From assembly GCF_016908875.1 (NCBI RefSeq), contig NZ_JAFBES010000004.1, positions 248,001-312,000 of the forward strand: a DNA stretch of 64,000 nt, read 5' to 3'. A program made the translations under genes and the position numbers. The notes below the pieces were generated by a model. The model had not been told where the DNA came from and ran no database searches. It saw nothing but the letters and a program-made list of their open reading frames with translations. Positions 14,268 to 23,763 of this stretch are shown in pieces. Numbering within the stretch: the stretch's first letter is position 1; the number at the start of each line of letters is the position of its first letter. The stretch is from Bacillus ectoiniformans (GTDB lineage Bacteria > Bacillota > Bacilli > Bacillales > Domibacillaceae).

Positions 14268-14308
14268 CAAAAAAAATATCCCCTGCCTGCAAATACATTT
14301 TAGCAGGG
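14268..14308 (-). terminator. terminator after the glutaredoxin-like gene
   Basis: Stem CCCTGC/GCAGGG with a ~16-nt loop is followed on the minus strand by ATATTTTTTTT. It ends the rpoN-glutaredoxin unit just before the CggR operator. Confidence 0.75.
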
Positions 14309-14352
14309 AAAAAATCAGAAAGCAAACAATAACCTACTGAATTTAAATATTT

Positions 14353-14598
14353 TTAGGAATGTTTTTCTAAATATGTACGGATGGTCGCATAATCACACTG
14401 GCCGTATTGTATCAAATGATTATTATGTGTAATCACTGGGATCATCAGTCCGTACTCTTCCGTTAATTTATCACTGTCGTCAATATTCACTTCATGAAGG
14501 GTGAAAGGAATATCTTCCCTCACCAGCTGAAGATTTAATTTCGCTTCTTCACAAAGGGAGCAGTTAGGTCTCGTGTAAAAATAGATCTCTGTCATCAT
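14353..14598 (-). CDS. Glutaredoxin-like thiol protein
   Basis: An 81-aa thioredoxin-fold protein with the active-site pair in RPNCSLCEEAKLNL (Cys-X2-Cys at 14 and 17) and a cis-Pro-type MIPVITHN segment. This resembles the glutaredoxin family protein often found between rpoN and cggR in Bacillus. It probably reduces disulfides or mixed thiols in the cytosol; the substrate is unknown. It starts 21 bp after the rpoN stop, so the two are likely co-transcribed. Two adjacent ATG codons are possible starts behind GAGG. Confidence 0.8.
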   Translation of the reverse strand: MMTEIYFYTRPNCSLCEEAKLNLQLVREDIPFTLHEVNIDDSDKLTEEYGLMIPVITHNNHLIQYGQCDYATIRTYLEKHS

Positions 14599-14619
14599 AA
14601 TGCCTCAATTCTTCATTTC

Positions 14620-15951
14620 TCAATCATACCTTTTTCTTTTAGAAGAGGAAGCGATATTTAATTGATCTCGGTATTTCGCAACCGTTCTTCGTGAAATGCT
14701 GAATCCTTCCTCTTTTAATCGATTGCTGATTTCTTGATCTGATAATGGCTTTTGTTTATTTTCAGAATTGACCATATCCGTCATCCGCGACTTCACTTGT
14801 TGTGCAGAGGCGCCTTCTTCTGAATTAGACGCTATACCTGACGGGAAAAAGAATTTCAATTCATAGGTGCCATATGGTGTCTGCATATATTTACCGCGAA
14901 CGGCTCGGCTCACCGTTGACTCATGAATTTCGAGCTCTTCCGCAATCTCTTTCATATTCAAGGTCTGCAAGCGGCTAGGTCCCTGAAAGAAGAAGTCCCG
15001 CTGTTTCTCGACAATTTTCAGACCCACTCGCTGAATTGTTTGCTTGCGCTGCTCCAGACTTTTTAAGAGCCATACATAGTCTTTCTCTTTTTCCTTCATA
15101 AATTGCTTTAATTTAGGATCCTTGTGCATGGCGAGCTCGTTAAAATAGTCTTTTTGAAACACTACTTTTGGCAAGTCATCCTCAAGCAAATGAACCTCGA
15201 TGGTGTCATTCACTATTGCAACGGTAACGTCTGGCTTCACATAAGTGGGCTGTTCATGATGAAACCGCGCGCCTGGTTTTGGATTCAGTTTCTGAATAAA
15301 ATCGGCTGCAGATTGTATATCTTTCACATCTACGTTTAATTTCTTAGCAAGCGGCCGCCAATTTTTATCGGCAAATTCCATAAAGTAATCCTTAATCATG
15401 ACTTTCACAAGTTCAGGTGCATCTTTCATTCTTTGCAGCTGCAGCAACAGGCAGTCCTGTAAATGAAATGCACCCACCCCTGCTGGCTCGAGCTCACGAA
15501 TGATTTCCAGTACTTCTTCTGCTTTCTCTTCAGGACACCGGCACATCTGAGCGGCTTCTGGAATCGAAATCGTCATATATCCGTTATCATCCATATTATA
15601 TAGTAAGAAATCTAATATTCTCTTTTCAGTAGGGTCTAATGGAATAAGCGACAGCTGCATGCGCAAATAATCCAGTAATGTATGCGAATGATCCGCCACA
15701 TGCTCGACCCAATTCTTCTCGTCATTTGAGGAGCTCCCGCTTTCTCGGACTCGCCCTTTCTTCGAATGAAGCGCTTTCATTTCAGGAACATCCAGCTGTA
15801 TAAATGGATTCTCCATCGTTTTAGCCTCTAAAAACTCCGTTAATTCCTGGGCAGAGTACTGGAGCAGAGCAATAGCCTGTGTTAATTCCTGTGTCATCGC
15901 AAGCTTCATTGTTTGCTGCTGCCATAAACCTGGCTTTAAATGCATGTTCAT
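14620..15951 (-). CDS. rpoN: RNA polymerase sigma-54 factor (SigL)
   Basis: Alternative sigma factor for -24/-12 promoters that need enhancer-binding ATPases; in Bacillus it drives levanase, amino-acid and acetoin genes. The 443-aa protein has the glutamine-rich N-terminal activator region (LWQQQTMKLAMTQELTQAIALLQ), the core-binding region, a helix-turn-helix (EIAEELEIHESTVSRAVRGKY) and the RpoN box SRRTVAKYRDQL near the C-terminus. GGGGGGAG lies 6 nt before the ATG. Confidence 0.95.
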   Translation of the reverse strand: MNMHLKPGLWQQQTMKLAMTQELTQAIALLQYSAQELTEFLEAKTMENPFIQLDVPEMKALHSKKGRVRESGSSSNDEKNWVEHVADHSHTLLDYLRMQLSLIPLDPTEKRILDFLLYNMDDNGYMTISIPEAAQMCRCPEEKAEEVLEIIRELEPAGVGAFHLQDCLLLQLQRMKDAPELVKVMIKDYFMEFADKNWRPLAKKLNVDVKDIQSAADFIQKLNPKPGARFHHEQPTYVKPDVTVAIVNDTIEVHLLEDDLPKVVFQKDYFNELAMHKDPKLKQFMKEKEKDYVWLLKSLEQRKQTIQRVGLKIVEKQRDFFFQGPSRLQTLNMKEIAEELEIHESTVSRAVRGKYMQTPYGTYELKFFFPSGIASNSEEGASAQQVKSRMTDMVNSENKQKPLSDQEISNRLKEEGFSISRRTVAKYRDQLNIASSSKRKRYD

Positions 15952-16102
15952 AATTCTCTCCCCCCTATATTCTATTATACAACAGGAAAGGAGATAAAGA
16001 ATTGAAAATTGAGAATTTATTCATTTGGAATGATTTCATGAGGAAAGTCCTAGTCGGATTTTGAATTTCGTCGTTTAAAAAAGGGGGTAAATATTACAAA
16101 CA

Positions 16103-16145
16103 AAAAAGTCCCTACGCTTGTATAAAAATCATACAAACATAGGAA
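16103..16145 (-). terminator. terminator after tRNA-Arg
   Basis: Long stem of about 16 bp (arms near 16107-16123 and 16131-16145, some G-U pairs) with a GATTTTT loop, followed on the minus strand by TTTTTTG. It ends the tRNA transcript. Confidence 0.85.
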
Positions 16146-16162
16146 CTCCCTGATTTAAATAA

Positions 16163-16234
16163 CGCCCTCGGAGGGAATCGAACCCCCATTTTAAGAACCG
16201 GAATCTTACGTGCTATCCGTTGCACCACGAGGGC
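16163..16234 (-). tRNA. tRNA-Arg(CCG)
   Basis: A full cloverleaf folds on the minus strand: acceptor GCCCTCG/CGAGGGC, D-arm GTGCAACGGATAGCAC, anticodon stem TAAGA/TCTTA with loop TTCCGGT (anticodon CCG, reads CGG), and T-arm GGGGG/CCCTC (one imperfect pair) with TTCGATT. The CCA end is not encoded. It is a single gene with its own terminator. Confidence 0.97.
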
Positions 16235-16417
16235 TTAGTTATTAAGTACATTTCAAAATTATAGCGGACTTCTTTCAATAATGCAATATAAATATAATAT
16301 GACTGACCAAACGTGATCCGAATCCTATATAAACAGAATAAATTGGCTGCCGTCCTCATATGTTAATCTGTTACCTAGATGAGTTGGACATATAGGCTAA
16401 TTGAACTTTTGTTGACT

Positions 16418-16442
16418 GTTTAGCAGGATTTAATCTGGGTAT
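16418..16442 (+). promoter_or_regulatory. sigma-B-like promoter of clpP
   Basis: GTTTAG-N13-GGGTAT matches the sigma-B consensus (GTTTAA-N12-15-GGGTAT). B. subtilis clpP also has a sigma-B promoter. A TATAAT box overlaps the -10 element (16440-16445). Apart from the promoter elements, the 340-bp gap between the tRNA and clpP shows nothing else. Confidence 0.7.
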
Positions 16443-16494
16443 AATAGAAAACTATGTAGTAAATGAATGAAAATACTAATTTTAAGTCCAATAA

Positions 16495-16524
16495 TTTGAC
16501 CTTCATTGACCATCATTGTATGAT
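16495..16524 (+). promoter_or_regulatory. sigma-A promoter of clpP overlapped by a CtsR box
   Basis: -35 TTGACC (16496-16501) and -10 TATGAT (16519-16524) are exactly 17 bp apart. A CtsR operator TTTGACC-TTC-ATTGACC (16495-16511) covers the -35 and the spacer, one mismatch from the heptad direct repeat. Heat-shock derepression of clpP by loss of CtsR is expected. Confidence 0.9.
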
Positions 16525-16574
16525 TACAGTACATAACTTTTTTAACAGATAGTTCACACTAAGGAGGAAATAAA

Positions 16575-17171
16575 ATGAATTTAATCCCAACAGTTATTGA
16601 GCAAACAAACCGCGGGGAACGTGCTTATGATATCTACTCACGTTTATTAAAAGACCGTATTATTATGCTGGGCAGCGGCATTGATGACAATGTAGCGAAC
16701 TCGATTGTTTCTCAATTATTATTTTTAGAAGCAGAAAACCCTGAGAAAGATATCTCCATCTATATCAACAGCCCTGGCGGAAGTATTACAGCTGGTATGG
16801 CTATTTATGATACGATGCAATTCATTAAGCCAGATGTTCAAACGATCTGTATTGGTATGGCTGCATCTATGGGTGCTTTCTTGCTTGCAGCAGGTACGAA
16901 AGGCAAGCGTTATGCCCTTCCAAACAGTGAAGTCATGATTCATCAGCCATTAGGCGGCGCGCAAGGTCAAGCGACAGAAATTGAAATCGCGGCTAAACGC
17001 ATTTTATTCCTTCGCGAGAAATTAAACCAAATTCTTTCCGAGCGTACAGGTCAGCCTCTTGATGTTATCGCGAAAGACACAGACCGTGATAACTTTATGA
17101 CAGCTGAAAGAGCGAAAGAATATGGTCTTGTTGATCAAATTCTAACTCGCAATGAATTACCAGGAAAATAA
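16575..17171 (+). CDS. clpP: ATP-dependent Clp protease proteolytic subunit
   Basis: Serine protease that forms a double heptamer ring and works with ClpX, ClpC or ClpE; it also degrades SsrA-tagged proteins, linking it to ssrA/smpB here. The 198-aa protein has the complete catalytic triad Ser98 (GMAASMGAF), His123 (MIHQPLGG) and Asp172, and the hydrophobic N-terminal loop for chaperone docking. AAGGAGG lies upstream of the ATG. CtsR and probable sigma-B control are visible in its promoter. Confidence 0.98.
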   Translation: MNLIPTVIEQTNRGERAYDIYSRLLKDRIIMLGSGIDDNVANSIVSQLLFLEAENPEKDISIYINSPGGSITAGMAIYDTMQFIKPDVQTICIGMAASMGAFLLAAGTKGKRYALPNSEVMIHQPLGGAQGQATEIEIAAKRILFLREKLNQILSERTGQPLDVIAKDTDRDNFMTAERAKEYGLVDQILTRNELPGK

Positions 17172-17181
17172 TCAACATGAT

Positions 17182-17218
17182 AAAAGCGACCTCGTTCATG
17201 ATAACGAGGCCGCTTTTT
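17182..17218 (+). terminator. bidirectional terminator between clpP and the MFS gene
   Basis: Stem AAAGCG-CCTCGTT paired with AACGAGG-CGCTTT (one mismatch) is followed by eight T on the plus strand; the T/A runs suit both convergent genes. Confidence 0.9.
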
Positions 17219-18622
17219 TTATGCATGAACGGTCTGCTCAGCAGCCGCAGTTTCTTGTTTCAGTTTTTTGGAAAACGAATAAAATACCGCTCCTGCCAGT
17301 AAAGCCATCAGTGCCAGAAACAAGAACGCCTGGCTAAATTGATAATCGGGATGATGCCAAATTGGATTGAACGCTTGAATCGACGCTCCCCGATCAAGAA
17401 TGAAGCCCGATACAGTTACACCGAACGCCCCACCCATGTATTGAAACAGCTGAAGTGTGCCAATCCCCGTACTTACCTCATTCATCGGAAGATAAGTCGT
17501 CAAGAAATTCGGGACACCTGTCGTAATACAAACAAAACCGGTGCTTGCCACGATGACGACACTCATGATCACCCAATAAGACACATCGCCAAAGCTGGAT
17601 AGAATCAATGAACTCACGAGCATGCAGGCGACCCCAAAAATGATGATTACCTTCGCCCCCGCTTTATCAACCATCCTTCCCACCACGACTGACGCAATTG
17701 AGGAACCGATCGCCCCCGGGAATAAAATGAAACCAATCATTGCAGTATTGGATACACCGTGAATTCCTGCGAGCATTAATGGACTCAGAAACAGGATGGA
17801 GAAATTAATAAAGAATACACTTCCAGCAATGATGACCAGCCGAATAAAGATAGGGTTTTTGATCAGTACAGGATTTAAAAATGGTCGAGGCACTCGGTGT
17901 ATATGCCTCCAGAATAGCCAAACGAATGGCGCTCCTGCGCTAAAGAGTATATTTCGCGTGGCAAGCCACAGTAATATAGAAGCAACTCCGGCACCCAAAT
18001 AAGCCCACCCAGCCATATCAAGTTTCGTTTTTTCTCCTCTGTCTTTCGGCAAAAGTAGCTGATAGGCAGGAATGGTTATGACCGATATAATGGAAACCGC
18101 AAATAAAACCGGCCAGCCGAAATATTCAGTGATTACCCCACCTGTTAAAGGTCCTAAACCAAAGCCAAGAGTAACAGCTGCCGCAACTCTTCCAATTGCT
18201 GCTCCCCGCCGGTGAAACGGGATATATCTAGACGAAATAATAATGCTTAAGGCAGAAATACTGCTTGCTCCCATGGCTTGAATGACTCTGGCCGCCACTA
18301 GCAAAGGAAAATTCACTGCTGCCATCCCTGCTAGAGATCCAATGCCAAGACACGCCATTCCGAAAGTTAACAAATTGGCTAACGGAACAGAGTTAGCTAA
18401 TTTACTATATAAAATGGCTGATAAGGCAAAAGCAATCGAATAACTGCTGACGATCAATGAAGTGGTTGAGGGCATCAGCTGAAATTCGCCGGCTATTTTC
18501 GGCAGCGCCACATTGAACATCGATGTATTCATAACTGTTATTAATGTATTTAAAAAAATGGCACTATATAATAGACCTTCTTTTTTCACCCGTAAACCTG
18601 AGGGTGTTTCTTGATCGCGCAT
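17219..18622 (-). CDS. MFS drug exporter, DHA2 (14-TM) type
   Basis: Proton-driven efflux permease of the plasma membrane. The 467-aa product has about 14 predicted helices. Motif-A/C-like sequences include the N-terminal MNTSMFNVALPKI, RVIQAMGASSISALS and GFGLGPLTGGVI (motif C, typical of drug:H+ antiporters). The start is ATG at 18622 with AAGGA upstream; a longer in-frame extension has no RBS. It lies between clpP and crh and is convergent to clpP. The substrate is unknown. Confidence 0.85.
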   Translation of the reverse strand: MRDQETPSGLRVKKEGLLYSAIFLNTLITVMNTSMFNVALPKIAGEFQLMPSTTSLIVSSYSIAFALSAILYSKLANSVPLANLLTFGMACLGIGSLAGMAAVNFPLLVAARVIQAMGASSISALSIIISSRYIPFHRRGAAIGRVAAAVTLGFGLGPLTGGVITEYFGWPVLFAVSIISVITIPAYQLLLPKDRGEKTKLDMAGWAYLGAGVASILLWLATRNILFSAGAPFVWLFWRHIHRVPRPFLNPVLIKNPIFIRLVIIAGSVFFINFSILFLSPLMLAGIHGVSNTAMIGFILFPGAIGSSIASVVVGRMVDKAGAKVIIIFGVACMLVSSLILSSFGDVSYWVIMSVVIVASTGFVCITTGVPNFLTTYLPMNEVSTGIGTLQLFQYMGGAFGVTVSGFILDRGASIQAFNPIWHHPDYQFSQAFLFLALMALLAGAVFYSFSKKLKQETAAAEQTVHA

Positions 18623-18703
18623 AAGAAATTCCTTCTTTCTATTTTTAAAACACTCTCTCAGCTTACTTTGTAGACGTCGACAAATAAAATATCGTATTAA
18701 AAA

Positions 18704-18740
18704 CAAAAAAACCTAAACAATGGATTCCATTATTCAGGCT
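18704..18740 (-). terminator. terminator after crh
   Basis: A 12-bp stem (18712-18723/18728-18739, two G-U pairs) is followed on the minus strand by TTTTTTTG. It ends the nudix-rapZ-yvcK-whiA-crh unit. Confidence 0.88.
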
Positions 18741-18747
18741 TCTTTCA

Positions 18748-19011
18748 TTATAGACTTCCTTCGTCTTCGATAAAAGCTGTCAGCGCTTCCAACGCAGCTT
18801 CTTCATCTCTTCCCTCAACAAATAGAGTAACTGTACATCCGCGATTAATCGCTAAGCTCATAATACCCATGATGCTTTTCGCATTGACTTTTTTCCCGTC
18901 TTTTTCAAGAAAAATATCCGCTGAAAAATGATTGGCTTCTTGGACAAACAACGCAGCGGGGCGTGCTTGCAACCCTGTTTTCAATTGAACTTCTACTGTT
19001 TTCTGAACCAT
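18748..19011 (-). CDS. crh: Catabolite repression HPr-like protein Crh
   Basis: HPr homologue that, phosphorylated on Ser46 by HPr kinase, acts as a co-repressor of CcpA. The 87-aa protein keeps Ser46 (NAKSIMGIM) but has Gln at position 15 (KTGLQARPA) where HPr has the PTS-phosphorylated histidine. This is the defining mark of Crh. The ATG at 19011 follows GGGGGAG. Its kinase HprK lies at about 38 kb. It follows whiA by 31 bp in the conserved rapZ-yvcK-whiA-crh cluster. Confidence 0.97.
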   Translation of the reverse strand: MVQKTVEVQLKTGLQARPAALFVQEANHFSADIFLEKDGKKVNAKSIMGIMSLAINRGCTVTLFVEGRDEEAALEALTAFIEDEGSL

Positions 19012-19042
19012 CTTGCTCCCCCTCATGACTTTCTGTGTATGT

Positions 19043-20002
19043 TTATACTTGCTTCGAATTAGCTAAAGACTCCCCAGCCCGTAATTTTTCAGCAATTTCA
19101 TTTATTTTACGCAGACGATGATTAATTCCCGATTTACTAATGACTGGGCCAGATACCATCTCTCCCAGTTCTTTTAACGTGACGTCTTGATGTGCGACAC
19201 GCAGCTCCGCTAATTCACGAAGCTTATCCGGCAGAACTTGAAGACCTACTGTCGCCTCAATATAACGGATATTCTCCACCTGGCGCAAAGCAGCTCCAAT
19301 TGTTTTATTCAAGTTAGCCGTTTCACAATTCACCAGCCGGTTCACTGAGTTACGCATGTCACGGACGATCCGAACATCTTCAAACCGAAGCAGTGCGCTA
19401 TGGGCTCCCACGATATTTAAAAACTCCGTAATCTTCTCTGCTTCTTTTAAATAATTGATAAAACCTTTTTTTCGTTCAAGCGTTTTACTGTTTAAATCAA
19501 ACGTGTTCATCAATTCACAGAGTGCCTGATTATGCTCCTCATACAATGAGAAGATTTCTAAATGGTAGGAAGATGTTTCCGGGTTGTTCACTGAGCCTCC
19601 CGCTAAGAATGCTCCCCGCAAGTATGAACGCCGGCAGCATTTTTTACTTAGTAATTTAGGCGAGATGTCATGAACAAACGTAAACCCTTCCTCTATAATC
19701 GATAGATCTTCGAGAATTTCTTTTGCACGTTCTTTCAAACGTACGATGTACACGTTATTTTTCTTTAGCCGCATTTTTTTACGGACTAAAAGTTCCACAT
19801 CTACTTGATAATTTTTCTTTAGTAATATATAAATCCTTCTGGCAATGGCTGCATTTTCTGTCTGGATATTCACAACCAACAGCCGGTTGGAAAATGAAAG
19901 TGATCCGTTCATTCGAATGAGCGCAGAAAGCTCTGCCTTTGCACAGCAATCCTTCACTTCGAGTGTGGTTAGTTCTTTTTTGGTTTCTGAAGCAAACGAC
20001 AA
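19043..20002 (-). CDS. whiA: WhiA-family DNA-binding protein
   Basis: Conserved Gram-positive protein that in B. subtilis affects cell division and chromosome segregation. The 319-aa product has an N-terminal LAGLIDADG-like domain ([26 protein letters not shown]) and a C-terminal helix-turn-helix ([20 protein letters not shown]). The start is TTG at 20002, 7 nt after GGAGGT; it gives [11 protein letters not shown], matching the family N-terminus. Upstream in-frame TTG and GTG codons lack an RBS. It sits between yvcK and crh. Confidence 0.96.
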   Translation of the reverse strand: MSFASETKKELTTLEVKDCCAKAELSALIRMNGSLSFSNRLLVVNIQTENAAIARRIYILLKKNYQVDVELLVRKKMRLKKNNVYIVRLKERAKEILEDLSIIEEGFTFVHDISPKLLSKKCCRRSYLRGAFLAGGSVNNPETSSYHLEIFSLYEEHNQALCELMNTFDLNSKTLERKKGFINYLKEAEKITEFLNIVGAHSALLRFEDVRIVRDMRNSVNRLVNCETANLNKTIGAALRQVENIRYIEATVGLQVLPDKLRELAELRVAHQDVTLKELGEMVSGPVISKSGINHRLRKINEIAEKLRAGESLANSKQV

Positions 20003-20055
20003 GTGTGCCACCTCCAATCCGAGATGCCCCTTCGCTTTTACGATGAGATTCGACT

Positions 20056-21018
20056 CTAATTATTTTCTGGTATTAGCTGATAAAGGATATCAGCAACTTT
20101 ATTGGTATTATGACGAATGTAGCCTCCCTCTTTGTTGACAATCTCATCAAAGATGGTATGAAGGCCTAATTCGTTCAGCTTATCCACGTCGTACACAACT
20201 GGTTTAGCCAGTTCTTCTTTGTATTTATCTTTGATTTGCTGCGGAATCGGTTCATTGTTCACTAAAATGGTGTCTAAAAATGAACAGGACATATGGCTGT
20301 ATATTGCTTTCACATGATCACTCGCCGTAAAGTCCAGCGTTTCGCCAGCTTGGGTCATCAAGTTGCAAATATAGACTTTGCGCGCTTTCGCTTTGCATAC
20401 TTCTTCTCCTATTTGCGGAACAAGCAAGTTAGGCAGAATGCTTGTGAAAAGGCTTCCTGGTCCCAAGATGATTAAATCCGCTTCTCTGATCGCACGAATC
20501 GTCTCTGGCAGCGGCAGAATATCTTCCGGTGTTAAAAACACTCTCTTGATCTTCTTTCCTGAATAAGGTATTTTCGATTCTCCTGAAACGACCGTGCCAT
20601 CCTCCATTTCCGCATGCAAAACCACGCTTTGATTAGCAGCAGGCAGGACTTTTCCCCGTACATTTAACACTCGGCTCATTTCTTGCACGGCATGCACGAA
20701 ATCCCCTGTAATAGAGGATAAAGCTGCGATCATTAAATTCCCCAATGAATGTCCGGACAATTCGTTTTTCGTACTGAAACGGTGTTGGAATAATGTTTCC
20801 ACCAGCGGTTCTACGTCGGAAAGAGCAGCTAAAACATTGCGAATATCACCAGGCGGCGGAATATTCAGCTCATCTCTTAAACGGCCTGAACTTCCTCCGT
20901 CATCCGCCACTGTGACAATAGCGGACAAGTCGATCGGATGTTTTTTGAGTCCTCGAAGAAGAACAGACAGGCCTGTTCCTCCACCGATAATAACGACCTT
21001 TTTCTGATTCTGTGTCAT
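20056..21018 (-). CDS. yvcK: YvcK/MgfK-family protein
   Basis: Required in B. subtilis for growth on gluconeogenic carbon sources and for cell-wall shape; it binds UDP-sugars. The 320-aa protein shares the CofD/2-phospho-lactate transferase-like fold with [42 protein letters not shown] and [12 protein letters not shown]. Its ATG overlaps the rapZ stop by 4 bp and whiA follows closely, so the three are translated as a block. Confidence 0.95.
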   Translation of the reverse strand: MTQNQKKVVIIGGGTGLSVLLRGLKKHPIDLSAIVTVADDGGSSGRLRDELNIPPPGDIRNVLAALSDVEPLVETLFQHRFSTKNELSGHSLGNLMIAALSSITGDFVHAVQEMSRVLNVRGKVLPAANQSVVLHAEMEDGTVVSGESKIPYSGKKIKRVFLTPEDILPLPETIRAIREADLIILGPGSLFTSILPNLLVPQIGEEVCKAKARKVYICNLMTQAGETLDFTASDHVKAIYSHMSCSFLDTILVNNEPIPQQIKDKYKEELAKPVVYDVDKLNELGLHTIFDEIVNKEGGYIRHNTNKVADILYQLIPENN

Positions 21019-21905
21019 GACATTGGCAGCTTTCTCTTTTTAATGTCGCGGTGCGTGATGCGAGTGTCATAATCCTTCGCATAATAATTGCCGATATACT
21101 CAGACAGCGCAACAGAACGATGCTGCCCGCCCGTACATCCGATCGCAATGACCAGCTGAGATTTACCCTCCATCTTATAATGAGGAAGCATAAATGTCAG
21201 CAAATCCGTGACTTTTTCCAGAAACTTTTGGGTATCATTCCATTTCATGACGTAGCTCGACACATCTTCATCTAGTCCCGTTCGCGGCCTCATGTGGTCA
21301 ATGTAATGTGGATTAGGCAAGAATCGCACATCGAAAACGAGATCCGCATCAATCGGAATGCCATGTTTAAACCCGAACGACATGACGTTGACAATAAACG
21401 CTGCTTCTTTATTTAAAGAAAACTCGGTTAGTATTTTCTCCCGCAAATCTTTCGGCTTCATTTGCGATGTATTATATAAAAATTGCGCTCTTCCCTTCAG
21501 TTCCTCGAGAAGTGCACGCTCTTGCGTAATTCCATCTAGCGGACGTCCGGTCGGTGAAAGCGGGTGTGAACGTCTTGTTTCTTTATATCTCCGCACAAGC
21601 ACAGAATCATCCGCATCTAAAAATAACACTTTTGGCGTTACAGATGCCATTTCTGCCGCATCATCCAAAGATTTAAATAAATGGTCAAAGAATTCTCTGC
21701 CGCGCATATCCATCACGACTGCCACTTTATTCATCTGGTTCCCTGAGTCTTTCATCAGTTCCAAGAATTTAGGCAATAAAGTGGGCGGCAAATTATCTAC
21801 ACAGTAAAACCCCAAATCTTCAAAGCTTTGAACTGCGACCGTCTTTCCCGCACCGGACATTCCTGTAATAATGACTAATTGAACATCATTCGCCGTGTTG
21901 TTCAT
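21015..21905 (-). CDS. rapZ: RNase adapter / nucleotide-binding protein RapZ (YvcJ)
   Basis: P-loop protein; in E. coli RapZ directs RNase E to GlmZ sRNA, while in B. subtilis YvcJ hydrolyses nucleotides and affects competence. The 296-aa protein has Walker A GMSGAGKT (15-22), a Walker-B-like MDMRGR, and a conserved C-terminal domain ([21 protein letters not shown]). It overlaps yvcK by 4 bp and follows the Nudix gene by 27 bp. Confidence 0.95.
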   Translation of the reverse strand: MNNTANDVQLVIITGMSGAGKTVAVQSFEDLGFYCVDNLPPTLLPKFLELMKDSGNQMNKVAVVMDMRGREFFDHLFKSLDDAAEMASVTPKVLFLDADDSVLVRRYKETRRSHPLSPTGRPLDGITQERALLEELKGRAQFLYNTSQMKPKDLREKILTEFSLNKEAAFIVNVMSFGFKHGIPIDADLVFDVRFLPNPHYIDHMRPRTGLDEDVSSYVMKWNDTQKFLEKVTDLLTFMLPHYKMEGKSQLVIAIGCTGGQHRSVALSEYIGNYYAKDYDTRITHRDIKKRKLPMS

Positions 21906-21932
21906 TTCCGTTCATCCCCTCTGTTTTCACCC

Positions 21933-22391
21933 TTAGCTTGGGTCCAGCCGATAAGATAAAAGTTCAAAATCCGGAGTATACGTAAAGGCTCCATAAATCA
22001 TACCGGTGCCATGAACCATATAATCTAATATATGACGGTCGCCTTCCGCCATTGGCAGCTCCTGAATTTTGTCAACTGAATGCCATTCCAATTGTCCCTC
22101 GTCACTTTCTTTTAAAGACACGCCATCACTAACCGTCGCAAAGAAGGTGAACATCATCCATTCAGATATAATTTCATCTTGATCTTTTATTATAAATGTA
22201 AAAATGCCTTTTACATTTGGATTTCGCAAATAAATGCCGGTTTCTTCCCGATATTCACGAATGACAGCATCTCTGATTGATTCACCAGGTTCCATTTTCC
22301 CTCCTGGAGCCACCCACCAGTTTCTCCGCGGTTTTTGTAAAAGAAGGATTTTATCATCTTTTAATAGTAAACAGTTCGTCACTCGCTGCAC
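21933..22391 (-). CDS. Nudix hydrolase (YvcI type)
   Basis: Hydrolyses a nucleoside diphosphate linked to another group; the substrate is unknown. The 152-aa protein has a complete Nudix box, GX5EX7REX2EEXG, at about residues 30-52 (GGKMEPGES...REYREETG). The start is GTG at 22391 with GAGGTG 8 nt upstream. It is the first gene of the conserved yvcI-rapZ-yvcK-whiA-crh unit. Confidence 0.9.
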   Translation of the reverse strand: MQRVTNCLLLKDDKILLLQKPRRNWWVAPGGKMEPGESIRDAVIREYREETGIYLRNPNVKGIFTFIIKDQDEIISEWMMFTFFATVSDGVSLKESDEGQLEWHSVDKIQELPMAEGDRHILDYMVHGTGMIYGAFTYTPDFELLSYRLDPS

Positions 22392-22493
22392 TCATCTTCA
22401 CCTCTAGGATCGCTTCTATAAGAAGAACCGTCGCATTTTTTGTTCTTATTATTATACTATGTTCCGTCAGACAATCTCAATGCTTCCGGCTTC

Positions 22494-22590
22494 AAAAAAA
22501 AAGGAGGTTGTCCTCAATGATCGAATCCTCGCCTGTCTTTTAGAGATCTAAAAGATTAGGCAGGAACGATCATTAAATAGAAACAACCTC
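22494..22590 (-). terminator. long branched terminator after trxB
   Basis: On the minus strand, outer arms GAGGTTGT/ACAACCTC, middle arms ATGATCG/CGATCAT and an inner CCTGCCTAATCTTTTA/TAAAAGACAGG arm nest in about 87 nt. Eight T follow. It is much longer than the other terminators here. It lies 120 nt past the trxB stop and just upstream of the Nudix gene. Confidence 0.75.
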
Positions 22591-22709
22591 AAATGGGATA
22601 GGGATATAAGTTAAATTTTGGGGGATTTCTTTAACACTCACTTAGTATAACAAGAAGCTGTTACACTGGTGTGACGAAACCATTACCCCTTCATTAAAAG
22701 ATATGACAA

Positions 22710-23687
<978 letters not shown>

Positions 23688-23763
23688 TCATATACCCTTA
23701 CTTGTATTGTTCTCTATACCACTCTATCGTATGCAATCTTGGTCTTTTCGTCTATTATTATGC

